Source of the DNA: Sphingomonas sanguinis NBRC 13937
GTDB taxonomy: Bacteria > Pseudomonadota > Alphaproteobacteria > Sphingomonadales > Sphingomonadaceae
Assembly (NCBI RefSeq): GCF_001591005.1
Contig: NZ_BCTY01000018.1
Span: 1-61,214 of the forward strand
Direction of reading: 5' to 3'
Length of the DNA: 61,214 nucleotides
In this document: positions 8,303 to 20,721 of the stretch, piece after piece
Position numbering within the stretch: the first letter of the stretch is position 1
How the letters are laid out: each line of letters starts with the position of its first letter
The notes under the pieces: model-generated
What the model was told of the DNA's origin: nothing
The model's database searches: none
Seen by the model: the letters and a program-made list of their open reading frames with translations, nothing else
Made by a program: the position numbers and the translations under genes

Positions 8303-9652
8303 TCAGAAGATCGACCATTCCAAGATCGCGGGCTCCCTCGCCTGCACCGTCATGCGCAGGAAGCGTGCCTTGCCCGGATGGCGCAGAGTGATCGGCGAAC
8401 CGCTCACGCCCTTTTCCGCCGCGACCTGACGCCAGGTCTTGCCATCCACCGATGCTTCGATCCGCAAATCCTGTGGCTGGATCGCGAAGGCCGGGCGAAT
8501 CTGGCTTTCGCGCAGGGTCCGCACCGCGCCCAGATCGGCGGTCAGCATCGGCGCCTGCCCCGGCTCGGGCCGCCAGGCGGTTGCGTAATTGTCGTCCGCC
8601 GCCAGCGCCACGGTGCCCTTCCCCGTCCAGCGCAGCCCGCGCGTCCGGTGCGCGGCAAAGGCCGGGATGACCGGATCATGGCTCGGCACCACCTTTTCCA
8701 GCGTGCCGTCGGCCTTCACGGTCAGCGGATCGATCGACACCTGTCGCAGCACCCGATCGCTGCCCATCACGAAGGGCAACGCCTGGCGGTGATAGAGGAT
8801 GTACGACTTCCCCTTGTCGGCGAAGACCGCGTGATGACCGGGACTGATGATCTGCTTGGCCGCATCGGTTTCCAGGACCGGACTGTTCGCCGCCTCGGTA
8901 AAGGGCCCCATCGGCGAAGAGCCGACCGCATAGCGGACTTTGTACGTATCCTTGGTCGTGTTGCCGTCGCTGTACATCAGCAGATAGCGCCCCTTTTCCT
9001 TCACCATGAAGGGGCCTTCGAAATAATTGGCGGGCGTCACATTCTTGGGCTCGCCGTCGAAATGCACCATGTCGGGCTTCAGCTTCACGACGAAGCAATG
9101 CCCGTTGACCCAGTTCAGCCCCGATCCCCAATAAAGATAGGCCTGGCCGTCCTCATCAACGAACGCCTCGGCATCGATCATGTGATATTTCGGCGCGAAG
9201 TCGCGCGCGATCAGCGGCTTGCCGCCATTGGCATCGGCCCAGGGCCCCGCCGGTGAGGGCGCCGAGCCGACCCAGACCTCGCTGCCGACCGAGACATACA
9301 TATACCAGCGGCCGTTCGCCGCCTTGACCACCGAGGGGGCCCAGACCTTCGCATCGCCCGAGGTCGGGCTGGTCGCGGCCTGCTTGGTCGGCCAGTTGGG
9401 CTGCGAGAAGGTCCAGTCGCGGCCATTGTCCGAGGTCCACAGGCCCAGGCGGTCATCGCCCCACGGATCGATCGTGGCGAAGATATACCAACGCCCCCCA
9501 TCGCGCACGATGGAGGGGTCGGCGAAATAGCCCGGAAGCAGCGGATTGCCCGCCCCCGGACTGTTCCACGAAAGATCGCGCCGGGGCGCAGCGGACCCCG
9601 CCGCCCCGGTAAGAAGGACGGCGGCGAGCAGCGCTCCGGCGCGGGCCTTCAT
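8303..9652 (-). CDS. Secreted glycoside hydrolase family 43 with C-terminal discoidin-like domain
   Basis: A 449-residue secreted enzyme. A signal peptide (ALLAAVLLTGAAGSAA) precedes a five-bladed GH43 propeller. The general-base Asp is in GYFADPSIV near residue 43, the pKa-modulating Asp probably in MIDAEAFVDEDG, and the acid Glu in YFEGPFMV. Residues about 340-445 resemble an F5/8 type C (discoidin) or CBM32-like module (LTADLGAVRTLRESQIRP). GH43 enzymes are mostly arabinofuranosidases, xylosidases or galactanases; arabinan or arabinogalactan side chains fit the neighbours. The start is set by a TGATG overlap with the GH51 stop, so the two are translationally coupled. A longer upstream reading frame is only the GH51 gene in another frame. 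Confidence 0.88.
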   Translation of the reverse strand: MKARAGALLAAVLLTGAAGSAAPRRDLSWNSPGAGNPLLPGYFADPSIVRDGGRWYIFATIDPWGDDRLGLWTSDNGRDWTFSQPNWPTKQAATSPTSGDAKVWAPSVVKAANGRWYMYVSVGSEVWVGSAPSPAGPWADANGGKPLIARDFAPKYHMIDAEAFVDEDGQAYLYWGSGLNWVNGHCFVVKLKPDMVHFDGEPKNVTPANYFEGPFMVKEKGRYLLMYSDGNTTKDTYKVRYAVGSSPMGPFTEAANSPVLETDAAKQIISPGHHAVFADKGKSYILYHRQALPFVMGSDRVLRQVSIDPLTVKADGTLEKVVPSHDPVIPAFAAHRTRGLRWTGKGTVALAADDNYATAWRPEPGQAPMLTADLGAVRTLRESQIRPAFAIQPQDLRIEASVDGKTWRQVAAEKGVSGSPITLRHPGKARFLRMTVQAREPAILEWSIF

Positions 9653-11217
9653 CAGCGCAGGTCCAGCATCACGACCGACTTGGCCGGGATCTGCACGGTC
9701 AGCGTGCCACCCGACAGCGCTGCGCCGTTGAACGGCTGCGGCGCGATCTGGTTGGGCGCGTCGAACGTGTTGTGCGCATCCATCGTCGCACCGGTCAGGA
9801 TACGACCCGACACCTGGGCGGCATTCAGGCCGTCCAGCTTGACGGTGACGGTCGCGGGCTGGTTCGGATCGACATTGGTCAGGCCGACATGGACGACACC
9901 CGCCTTGTCGCGCACCGCCGAGGCGCTGACCGCCTTCATCACCCACTGGTCTTTATTGTACCAGCGCGACTGGACATCGACCGGCAGGACGGTGGCGTCC
10001 TGATAGTCCTTGTACATGTCGAACACCCAATAGGTGGGCGTCTTCACCATACGCGCGCCGTCGACCAGGATCATCGCCTGCAGCACGTTGACCATCTGCG
10101 CGATGTTCGCACCGCGCACGCGGTCGGCATGACGGGCGAAGATGTCGAGGTTCAGGCTGGCGACCATCGCATCGCGAAGCGAGTTCTGCTGATACAGGAA
10201 GCCCGGATTGGTGCCGGGTTCGACATCGTACCAGGTGCCCCATTCGTCGACGAGCAGCGCGACCCGCTTGCGCGGATCGTACTTGTCCATGATCGCCGAG
10301 TGCTTGGTCAGCAGCTCTTCCATCTTCAGCGTCTTGGACAGGGTGCGCGCCCAGGCTTCCTCGTCGAAGCCGGTGGCGGCGCCCTTCTTTTCCCAGGTGC
10401 CGGGGACGGTGTAATAATGGACGCCGATGCCGTCGAACGCGCTTCCGGCGTCGCGCATCATCACTTCGGTCCAGTTATAGTCCTCGCTATTGGCACCGCT
10501 GGCGATCTTCATCAGCTTTTCGCCAGCGGGGACCTTCAGGAAGGTCGAATAACGACGCGTCACGTCCGCCGCATATTCGGGGCGCATATTGCCACCGCAA
10601 CCCCATAGCTCGTTGCCGATGCCGAACATGGCGAGCTTCCAAGGCTTGTCACGGCCGTTCTTGCGGCGCTCCTCGGCATAGGTCGATTTGGACGGGAAGG
10701 TCATATACTCGACCCACTCGGCCATCTCCGACGGTGCCGCCGAGCCGACATTGCCCGAGACATAGGCTTCCGCCCCGACCAGCTCGGTATAGTTCATGAA
10801 CTCGTTGGTGCCGAAGCTGTTGTCCTCGGTCACGCCGCCCCAGTTGGTGTTGACCTTGGTCAGGCGCTTGGCCTGCGGACCGACACCTTCGCGCCAGTGA
10901 TATTCGTCGGCGAAGCAGCCGCCCGGCCAGCGGATCACGGGAACGCGGATCGCCTTCAGCGCGTCGATCACGTCACGCCGATAGCCGTTGATGTTGGGGA
11001 TCTTGCTGCCCTTGCCGACCCAGATGCCCGGATAGATGCCGGTGCCCAGATGCTCGGCGAACTGGCCGAAGATGTGACGGTCATAGGTCGCGCCGGGACG
11101 GTCGGCGTGCACCGCCACCGTGTCGCTGCTGCCCGCTGGTGCGACCTGCGCCGTCGCGGTCCCCGCGAACAGGGTGGCGACCGCCGCCGCGAACAGGAAT
11201 TTCGTTGCCCTTTTCAT
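9652..11217 (-). CDS. Secreted alpha-L-arabinofuranosidase, GH51
   Basis: A 521-residue GH51 enzyme that removes terminal alpha-L-arabinofuranosyl groups by a retaining mechanism. The acid/base Glu is in FGIGNELWGCGG and the nucleophile Glu in LLVDEWGTWYD, both on a TIM barrel; the C-terminal 180 residues form the beta-sandwich. The start MKRATKFLFAAAVATLFAG is a signal peptide, so it works in the periplasm or outside; many GH51 enzymes are cytoplasmic. AGAGGAGAA precedes the ATG at 11217. It is in an apparent operon with GH43 (1-nt overlap) and 56 nt after GH2. Confidence 0.93.
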   Translation of the reverse strand: MKRATKFLFAAAVATLFAGTATAQVAPAGSSDTVAVHADRPGATYDRHIFGQFAEHLGTGIYPGIWVGKGSKIPNINGYRRDVIDALKAIRVPVIRWPGGCFADEYHWREGVGPQAKRLTKVNTNWGGVTEDNSFGTNEFMNYTELVGAEAYVSGNVGSAAPSEMAEWVEYMTFPSKSTYAEERRKNGRDKPWKLAMFGIGNELWGCGGNMRPEYAADVTRRYSTFLKVPAGEKLMKIASGANSEDYNWTEVMMRDAGSAFDGIGVHYYTVPGTWEKKGAATGFDEEAWARTLSKTLKMEELLTKHSAIMDKYDPRKRVALLVDEWGTWYDVEPGTNPGFLYQQNSLRDAMVASLNLDIFARHADRVRGANIAQMVNVLQAMILVDGARMVKTPTYWVFDMYKDYQDATVLPVDVQSRWYNKDQWVMKAVSASAVRDKAGVVHVGLTNVDPNQPATVTVKLDGLNAAQVSGRILTGATMDAHNTFDAPNQIAPQPFNGAALSGGTLTVQIPAKSVVMLDLR

Positions 11218-11273
11218 GGATTCTCCTCTGCCTGATGCGGCATGATGGCTTATTGTCCGAGTAAAGAATAGCC

Positions 11274-14495
<3,222 letters not shown>

Positions 14496-16052
14496 TTACG
14501 CGCTGTCGGTCATGCTATAACCATGTTGTCGGAGAAATGCGTCATGATCCGGCATCAGCTCAAGTGATTTTCGCGTGACCAGCGCGATATGCGCCAATCG
14601 TGCCGCCGCCTCGTCGGCAGGCATGCCCAGCGCCACGGGGTCGAAACCGCGCGGGCTCAGCCCCTGCCCGTCCATCACCGCCAGCCAGCTCGTCTTGGTG
14701 AATAGCGCCTCGCCCTCGCGATAGATTCGCCCCGTCGCGCGGTAGATGGCGAGCCGGTCCTGCAGCGTTTCGGGCAATTCCATATCGCGAAGGCCGCGCC
14801 AATAGGGTGTGTCGTCGCGCTCGGTGGCGTGGAAGTGCAGGATGATAAAGTCCCGAATATCCTCATATTCTTCGGCCATCAGGCGGTTGTAACGCCGCCG
14901 GTCGGCCGCCTCGAACGCCCGCGTCGGCAGCATTTCGAGCAGCCGTGCGATGCCGACCTGAATCAGGTGGATGCTGGTCGATTCCAACGGCTCCAGAAAG
15001 CCCCCCGCCAGCCCCAGCGCGACGCAATTTCCTTCCCATAACCGCGTGCGTCGCCCGGTGCGGAAGCGGAGCATCCGCAGCTCGGCCAAGGCGACTCCGT
15101 CCAGACCGGAAAGCAGCCGCGCGGTCGCTTCATCGTCAGACAAATGCGCCGAGGCATAGACGATGCCGTTGCCGATGCGGTGCTGAAGCGGGATACGCCA
15201 TTGCCATCCCGCACCATGCGCGGTCGAGCGGGTATAGGGCGTGAGCGGCTCGGTCCGCTGCGACGGCACCGCGATGGCGCGGTCATTGGGCAGCCAATGC
15301 CCCCAATCCTCAAACCCCACGCCCAGCGTTTCACCCAGCAACAGCGCGCGAAAGCCCGAACAATCGATGAAGAGGTCGCCCGCGATCCGCGTGCCGTCTT
15401 CCATCACGATAGCCTCGATCCGGCCTGGCTCGGCACTTCGCTCGACCTGGACCACACGGCCCTCGTGCCGGACGACGCCTTGCGCCTCGGCCCGGCCGCG
15501 CAGGAAACGAGCATAGAGCCCGGCATCGAAATGATAGGCATAGCCGATATGGCCCAGCGGCGTGTTGCCCGGACGCGGCGTGGTGAAACGGTTGGCCCGC
15601 GCCGCCAGCGTCGCCAGCGCATAGGCGTCGAGCGGCTCGGCTCGGCCCTGCTGCCTCATCCGCTGCCAGATCGCCTCGAACGGGATCGCCCCGAAATCAT
15701 GGCCATAGGTGCCGAAGGGGTGGAAATAGCAATGGCCGGTCCGCCGCCAGTCGACGAACTCGATGCCCAGCTTGAAGGTGCCGTTGGTCGCCGCGACGAA
15801 CGCCCGTTCGTCGATGCCCAGCAAGGCGTTGAAGGCCTGGATCGGCGGGATCGTCGCCTCGCCGACGCCGACGGTGCCGATCTCTTCGGACTCGATCAGC
15901 GTGATAGACGGGCCATCCCGGCCCAGCACCCGCGACAGCGCCGCCGCCGCCATCCAACCGGCGGTGCCACCGCCCAGGATCACGATCCGCCCGATCGCCG
16001 CAGGATCACCAGCCGAACCGCGAGGCTGAGAGGCGGTAGCGGTTCGTTCCAT
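14496..16052 (-). CDS. Tryptophan 7-halogenase family flavoprotein
   Basis: A 518-residue flavin-dependent halogenase-like protein. The FAD-binding loop GGGTAGW is near residue 25, the conserved Lys that would form the chloramine is in NGTFKLGIEF near residue 93, and the WxWxIP motif of the family appears as GWQWRIPLQH near 290. The SGFRALLLGE and GGFLEPLEST segments are also typical. It has no signal peptide. Sphingomonads and Caulobacter often place such genes beside TonB receptors in sugar loci, where the substrate is unknown. MERTATAS at 16052 is the chosen start; the frame is open a further 20 codons upstream. It is separated from the TonB receptor gene by a hairpin. Confidence 0.88.
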   Translation of the reverse strand: MERTATASQPRGSAGDPAAIGRIVILGGGTAGWMAAAALSRVLGRDGPSITLIESEEIGTVGVGEATIPPIQAFNALLGIDERAFVAATNGTFKLGIEFVDWRRTGHCYFHPFGTYGHDFGAIPFEAIWQRMRQQGRAEPLDAYALATLAARANRFTTPRPGNTPLGHIGYAYHFDAGLYARFLRGRAEAQGVVRHEGRVVQVERSAEPGRIEAIVMEDGTRIAGDLFIDCSGFRALLLGETLGVGFEDWGHWLPNDRAIAVPSQRTEPLTPYTRSTAHGAGWQWRIPLQHRIGNGIVYASAHLSDDEATARLLSGLDGVALAELRMLRFRTGRRTRLWEGNCVALGLAGGFLEPLESTSIHLIQVGIARLLEMLPTRAFEAADRRRYNRLMAEEYEDIRDFIILHFHATERDDTPYWRGLRDMELPETLQDRLAIYRATGRIYREGEALFTKTSWLAVMDGQGLSPRGFDPVALGMPADEAAARLAHIALVTRKSLELMPDHDAFLRQHGYSMTDSA

Positions 16053-16086
16053 CACTCGTCCGATCGCACCGGTGTCACTAGAAAAG

Positions 16087-16116
16087 CGGCATGGGGACGG
16101 TGCAGCCCCCATGCCG
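16087..16116 (-). terminator. Hairpin between TonB receptor and halogenase genes
   Basis: CGGCATGGGG and CCCCATGCCG form a perfect 10-bp stem with a 10-nt loop. On the minus strand it is followed by CTTTTC. It lies 11 nt after the TonB receptor stop and 34 nt before the halogenase start, so it could attenuate readthrough or protect the receptor mRNA. Confidence 0.65.
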
Positions 16117-16127
16117 AGTTGGGGACT

Positions 16128-18941
16128 TTAGTACAGGACCCGGATCGACGCACCAAAGCGCCGGTCGTTGAGCTGATATTGCAGCGGCGCGGAGGGCGTG
16201 CCGATATACAGCACGTTCATCCGGTTGTTGATGTTCACCGCGTCGATCGAAACCGCGAGATTCTTGGTCAGGTTGAGGTTCAGCGACGCGTCGAGCGAGG
16301 CGTACGGCTTGGCATATTGCGCCTCGCCATTGGCGCCGCTGCCCGTGGTCGCATCCAGATAGCTCGAGCGCCAGTTCCAGGCGACACGCGCGGTCACCGG
16401 TCCCTTTTCGTACAGGCCGATCAAATTGTAGCTGTGCTTGGACAGCTTCTCGAGCGGCAGCGACGAGGGGGCGTTGGGATTGTTGCCCGCGAACGGATTG
16501 GCGACGTTGGAGTCGACATAGGTGTAGTTCGCCTGAATCCCCAGACCGCTGAGCAGACCCGGCAGGAAGTCGAAGAACTGCTGATAGCCGATCTCCGCGC
16601 CCTTGACCGTGCCGCTGCCCGAATTGACGACGGTGTTCACGTCATAGGCCCGGCCGCCATAGGTGCCGACGATCCGGCCGCTGGCCAGGAAGCCATTGAT
16701 CTTCTTGTAGAAGATACCGCCGGTCAGCGAGCCTGCGGGCGCGAAATACCATTCCGCCGTCAGGTCCAGATTGTCCGAATCGATCGGGCTGAGCCGCGGA
16801 TTGCCCGAGCTGGCGCTGGGGCGGCCGGTCGCCGGATTGACTTGGTTCGGGTTGTTCAGCGTGATGTTGGTCGACAGCTGGTCGAAATTCGGACGCGCCA
16901 GCCCCTTGGAATAGGCGAAGCGCATCTGGAAATCGTCGGTCAGCCGGGCGCGCAAGTTCATGCTGGGCAGCACGCGAGTATAGCGGTTCTTCAGCGCCAG
17001 CGGCGCGTTGGTGCCGTCGGCATTGAACTGCGTGCCGTTGGACGTCAGGTCGGTGCGGATCAGGCGCGCTCCCGCACTGCCGTCGAAACGGACGCCGCCC
17101 GCCTCGAACGCGTAATCGGCCATGCCCCAGGCGGTATAGGTCTTTTCCGTCTGGTTGTTCAGGTCGCCGGGGGTGAAGGCATCCTTCGTCTTCGCGCCGA
17201 ACAGCGCGTAGAGCGCCTTGGTCTGCGCCCAGACACCGTCACCCTGCGGGAAGGCCGGGTAGAGGATACCGCCCTTGACCGTGTTGCCGTCGAACCAGTT
17301 GGGCGACGGGCCCTTCATCGCCAGTTGCGGGAAGCGCGACAGCGGGATCAGCGCGGTACCGCTGGGCGCGTCCTGGCCCGGCGTCACGCCCTGATACAGG
17401 CCAACGCCGTTCCACGTCCCGCGCAGGTCGATGGTATTGCCCGCATAGCGCGCGCCGCCGCGTAGCTTCTGGAGCACGCCGCCCTCGAAATCATATTCGA
17501 TGTCATAAGCGAGCGCGAGCGTATCGGCGTCGTTGCGCTGCAGCGAGTCGGCGATGAACGGCAGCGTATAATTGGCCGGATTGTTCAGTACCGTCGGATC
17601 GGTCACGTCCCAGCGCGGATATTTGCCGCGCAGGTCGAACACCACCGTCGACGGGTGCGGCGCGGTCAGCGCATTCTGGCCCGACCGGTTGTAAAGCGAC
17701 AGGACGTGACCGTTGCGGTCGGCGTTATAATAGGACTTCAGATACTGGACGTCGAAGTTGACCTTCGCCCGCTCGGTCGCCTGCCAGCCGACATTGAAGG
17801 TGTAGTTCTGGCTGGCGCTCCACAGTTCTTGGTCGAAACGGCCGGTCTCGAAGGTCTGGGGCGAGAGCGCGCCGCTGGTCGCATAGCCATCCTTGTTGAA
17901 GGTGAAGGCCGCGCCCGGTGCCGCGCCAGTGCCATAGGAGGTGACCTGCCCGGCCGCATTGTACTGGTTCGAGCGGTTATTGAAATCGTAATAGTAGGCG
18001 CCGGTGCGGTTGAACCAGTATTTGGTGCCCTGATACTGCGCGGTCACCAGCACGTCGTCGCTGGCCCGCCACTGCACGGCGGCGGCGACGCCGAAGCGAC
18101 GACGATCGCCGGTGTCGTCATAGATTTCAAAGCCATAGGGAATGCGCGCATTGGACGGCGCGTTGGCAATCGTACCCGGCTGCGCTTCCGCGAAGGGTCC
18201 GGCGAGCAGGCCGTCCTGGCGATACTGGCTCTTGGAATAGACCGCGTTGACCAGGATGCCGATCTCGCCGATCGAACTGTCGTACCGGTTGCTGTAGAGC
18301 CCGGAGATCGAGCCGCCGAACTTGTCGACCCGATCGTAATAATTGCCGCGCGCAGTTAGCGAGATGACTTGGCCCGCCGCATCGAACGGCTTGCGGGTGC
18401 GCAGGTTGACCGCGCCGCCGATACCGCCCTCGATGATGTTGGCGGGCGCGTTCTTGTAGACGTCGATGCCCGCGAGCAGTTCGGGGGGGATACCTTCCAA
18501 ATCGAAGGCGCGACCGCCCGAGGCCGAATAGACCGCGCGGCCGTCGAGGAAATTCTGCACCTGGGTCAGGCCCCGTACGGTGACGGCGGGCTGGGTGCGA
18601 TGGTCGAAGTCGGTCGCGCCCTCACCATAGCGGCGCTGGATCTGCACGCCGGTGATACGCTGCAACGCTTCGGTCGTGTTGGCGTCGGGCAGCTTGCCGA
18701 TATCCTGCGCCTGCACCGAATCGACGATCTGGTCGGCGTTGCGCTTGATCGCCTGCGCCGAACGAAGGCTCTCGCGCACGCCGGTGACGACGATATCCTG
18801 ATCGCTGGCCGAGGCCTGGGCGGCTTGGTCGGCGGTCAACGCCTGTGTGGATTGTGTGGCGGCCTGAACCTGGGCCATGGCCGGTGCGGCCCAAAGTGCG
18901 GCCATGGACGTGCCACACAGCAAAATAGTGCCGATCTTCAT
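16128..18941 (-). CDS. TonB-dependent receptor (carbohydrate type)
   Basis: A 937-residue outer-membrane receptor. A signal peptide (TILLCGTSMAALWAAPAMAQ) is followed by the TonB box region DIVVTGVRESLRSAQ (about 50-65), the plug domain (about 70-200, KLPDANTTEALQRITGVQI) and a 22-strand barrel that ends in FGASIRVLY with a terminal aromatic residue. Receptors of this subfamily import oligosaccharides, and the position with GH2, GH43, GH51 and GH30 supports an arabinogalactan fragment. The ATG at 18941 has AGGAGGGGG upstream; the frame is open 40 codons further but that part lacks a signal sequence. The gene is divergent from GH30. Confidence 0.93.
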   Translation of the reverse strand: MKIGTILLCGTSMAALWAAPAMAQVQAATQSTQALTADQAAQASASDQDIVVTGVRESLRSAQAIKRNADQIVDSVQAQDIGKLPDANTTEALQRITGVQIQRRYGEGATDFDHRTQPAVTVRGLTQVQNFLDGRAVYSASGGRAFDLEGIPPELLAGIDVYKNAPANIIEGGIGGAVNLRTRKPFDAAGQVISLTARGNYYDRVDKFGGSISGLYSNRYDSSIGEIGILVNAVYSKSQYRQDGLLAGPFAEAQPGTIANAPSNARIPYGFEIYDDTGDRRRFGVAAAVQWRASDDVLVTAQYQGTKYWFNRTGAYYYDFNNRSNQYNAAGQVTSYGTGAAPGAAFTFNKDGYATSGALSPQTFETGRFDQELWSASQNYTFNVGWQATERAKVNFDVQYLKSYYNADRNGHVLSLYNRSGQNALTAPHPSTVVFDLRGKYPRWDVTDPTVLNNPANYTLPFIADSLQRNDADTLALAYDIEYDFEGGVLQKLRGGARYAGNTIDLRGTWNGVGLYQGVTPGQDAPSGTALIPLSRFPQLAMKGPSPNWFDGNTVKGGILYPAFPQGDGVWAQTKALYALFGAKTKDAFTPGDLNNQTEKTYTAWGMADYAFEAGGVRFDGSAGARLIRTDLTSNGTQFNADGTNAPLALKNRYTRVLPSMNLRARLTDDFQMRFAYSKGLARPNFDQLSTNITLNNPNQVNPATGRPSASSGNPRLSPIDSDNLDLTAEWYFAPAGSLTGGIFYKKINGFLASGRIVGTYGGRAYDVNTVVNSGSGTVKGAEIGYQQFFDFLPGLLSGLGIQANYTYVDSNVANPFAGNNPNAPSSLPLEKLSKHSYNLIGLYEKGPVTARVAWNWRSSYLDATTGSGANGEAQYAKPYASLDASLNLNLTKNLAVSIDAVNINNRMNVLYIGTPSAPLQYQLNDRRFGASIRVLY

Positions 18942-19050
18942 CGCGTTTCCCCCTCCTCTGATAGTCCACTCCGTCCCGCGGAATGCGATCGATTTATTGT
19001 CAGATAAATAGAAAAGGACCGGATCAGCCGCAACTAAAAAATGGCGCTTT

Positions 19051-19079
19051 CCTGTCATCACAGTGACTGGTCTGACAGG
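19051..19079. promoter_or_regulatory. Inverted-repeat operator candidate
   Basis: CCTGTCA (19051-19057) and TGACAGG (19073-19079) are perfect inverted half-sites 15 nt apart. Between them lies TCACAGTGA (19058-19066), itself a small dyad. The regulator is not encoded beside it. Confidence 0.45.
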
Positions 19080-19132
19080 TTTTTTGCTTAGCTATTGAAT
19101 TTTAACAGGCTTTTATCGACCTATTACAGGCA

Positions 19133-19163
19133 TTGACGACCATGCACCGCCCTGTCTTATAGT
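19133..19163 (+). promoter_or_regulatory. Likely sigma70-type promoter of GH30
   Basis: TTGACG at 19133 and TTATAG at 19157 (or TATAGT at 19158) are 18-19 nt apart and lie just before the GH30 ribosome-binding site AAAGGGG at 19171. Confidence 0.45.
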
Positions 19164-19185
19164 CTGACGTAAAGGGGATAGGGTC

Positions 19186-20691
19186 ATGGCGAAGGCATTG
19201 CATCGACGGCAGGGAAGAGCCCGCCGCCTGGCCGTTTTGCTGGCCATGGGCATGGCAGTGACGGGGGTGTCCGCTCAGGCACAGTCCCCATCGCCGCCAC
19301 CGGCCGATCGTCCGGTGCCCGTGACCCTACGCCCCGCGATCGACCGCCCGTCGACCGTGTTCGAGGGCTGGGGCACAGCCCTCGCCTGGTTCGCGCATGT
19401 GACGGGCGGCTGGCCCGAGGCGGAGCGAACGCGGCTGGCCGATCTTTTCTATGGTTCTGACGGGCTGGGCTGGACGATCGCGCGCTACAATATCGGTGGC
19501 GGCAATGCGGCGGACACGCCCCCCTATATGAAGGTCGGGCGCGCGGTGCCCGGCTTCTGGCGGCAACCGGCGGGCGTGACGGGCAAGGACTGGTGGCGCG
19601 CCGACGATCCCGCCATGTGGGACTGGAGCCAGGACGCCAACCAGCGCTGGTGGCTCGACGCCATAACCGCCCGCGTAAAGCAGCCGATCTTCGAGGCCTT
19701 TTCCAACTCGCCGCCCTGGTTCATGACGGTCAGCGGGCGCGTGTCCGGCGCGGAAAAGGGCACCGACGATAATCTTCGCCCCGGTCAGGAACAGGCTTTC
19801 GCCACCTATCTGGTCCGGGTCACCGACGAGTTGCAACGGCGGCATCACCTGACCTTCCGCACCCTGTCGCCGGTCAACGAGCCCAACACCAACTACTGGT
19901 TCGCCACCAATACCCAGGAGGGTGCGCACTGGTCTCCCGCGCGTCAGGCGCAAATGATCGACGCAACCGCCGCCGCGCTGAAGGCCAAGGGGCTGTCCAC
20001 GGTCGTCTCGGCCCCAGACGAAACCGCCTCGCATCTGTTCGTGGAGGACTGGGCCGCCTATCCGCCCGCCACCCGTGCGGTGATCGGGCAGCTCAACGTC
20101 CACAGCTATGGCACGGTCCACCAGACCGCCGTGCGCGACATTGCCCGCGCCTCTGGCATCAAATTGTGGATGAGCGAGAATGACTCGCCGCTGTCGGGCG
20201 ACCCCGAGGACCTGACGGGCATGGCGACGCCGCTGGCCTTTGCGGAGCATGTCGTCGGCGACCTGAAACGACTGGAGCCCGCCGCCTGGGTCTTCTGGCA
20301 GGCGGTCGAGGATCTCAGCACCCGCAAGGGTGAGAAAGGGTCCAACTGGGGCATCGTCAAGGCCGACCTGATGGGCCCGGCGGACCAGCCCCATGCGATC
20401 CACGTCACGGGCAAATATTGGGCGATGGCGCAGTTCAGTCGCTATATCCGCCCGGGCGACCGGCTGGTGCCGGTGGACGACATGGACACGGTGGGCGCGC
20501 TGTCACCGGATGGACGGCGGCTGGTACTGGTACACGTCAATGCCGGACTATCGCCACGACCGCTGACCGTCACGGTGCCGGGGCGTTGGCAGCGGCGGAT
20601 GATCGTGACCGATGCCGGGCACAAGGCAGCGGAAGTGGCAGGGAATGTCGCACCGCCGCAGTCGGTCGTGACGTTGGTTCTGACGCGGTAA
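19186..20691 (+). CDS. Secreted GH30 glycoside hydrolase, endo-beta-1,6-galactanase-like
   Basis: A 501-residue secreted GH30 enzyme. The signal peptide ends near GVSAQAQ. The TIM barrel carries the acid/base Glu in TLSPVNEPNTNYW near residue 233 and the nucleophile Glu in LWMSENDSP near 330; the C-terminal 90 residues form the side beta-sandwich. Early motifs FEGWGTALAW and YNIGGGN agree with the GH30 branch that contains endo-beta-1,6-galactanases, which cut side chains of type II arabinogalactan. Glucuronoxylanase or glucosylceramidase-like activities are the alternatives. It is the only gene of the locus on the plus strand. Confidence 0.88.
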   Translation: MAKALHRRQGRARRLAVLLAMGMAVTGVSAQAQSPSPPPADRPVPVTLRPAIDRPSTVFEGWGTALAWFAHVTGGWPEAERTRLADLFYGSDGLGWTIARYNIGGGNAADTPPYMKVGRAVPGFWRQPAGVTGKDWWRADDPAMWDWSQDANQRWWLDAITARVKQPIFEAFSNSPPWFMTVSGRVSGAEKGTDDNLRPGQEQAFATYLVRVTDELQRRHHLTFRTLSPVNEPNTNYWFATNTQEGAHWSPARQAQMIDATAAALKAKGLSTVVSAPDETASHLFVEDWAAYPPATRAVIGQLNVHSYGTVHQTAVRDIARASGIKLWMSENDSPLSGDPEDLTGMATPLAFAEHVVGDLKRLEPAAWVFWQAVEDLSTRKGEKGSNWGIVKADLMGPADQPHAIHVTGKYWAMAQFSRYIRPGDRLVPVDDMDTVGALSPDGRRLVLVHVNAGLSPRPLTVTVPGRWQRRMIVTDAGHKAAEVAGNVAPPQSVVTLVLTR

Positions 20692-20721
20692 GATAAAGGC
20701 GGGCGCGCGCCCTACCCCCAT

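Larger units (their letters stand above)
18942..19185. promoter_or_regulatory. Divergent regulatory region of the carbohydrate locus
   Basis: This 244-bp region between the TonB receptor and GH30 start codons is clearly richer in A and T than its surroundings. It holds ACAGG at 19075, 19105 and 19126 and CCTGT at 19051 and 19151, giving repeated CTGTCA/TGACAG half-sites. It should carry both divergent promoters and the operator of the locus. Confidence 0.6.

Noticed and set aside
15144..17465. 773-codon open frame on the plus strand
   Set aside because: Antisense to the halogenase-like and TonB receptor genes; composition typical of a shadow frame.
20702..20713. GGGCGCGCGCCC palindrome after GH30 as terminator
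   Set aside because: No T-run follows and the stem is short; common by chance in GC-rich DNA.
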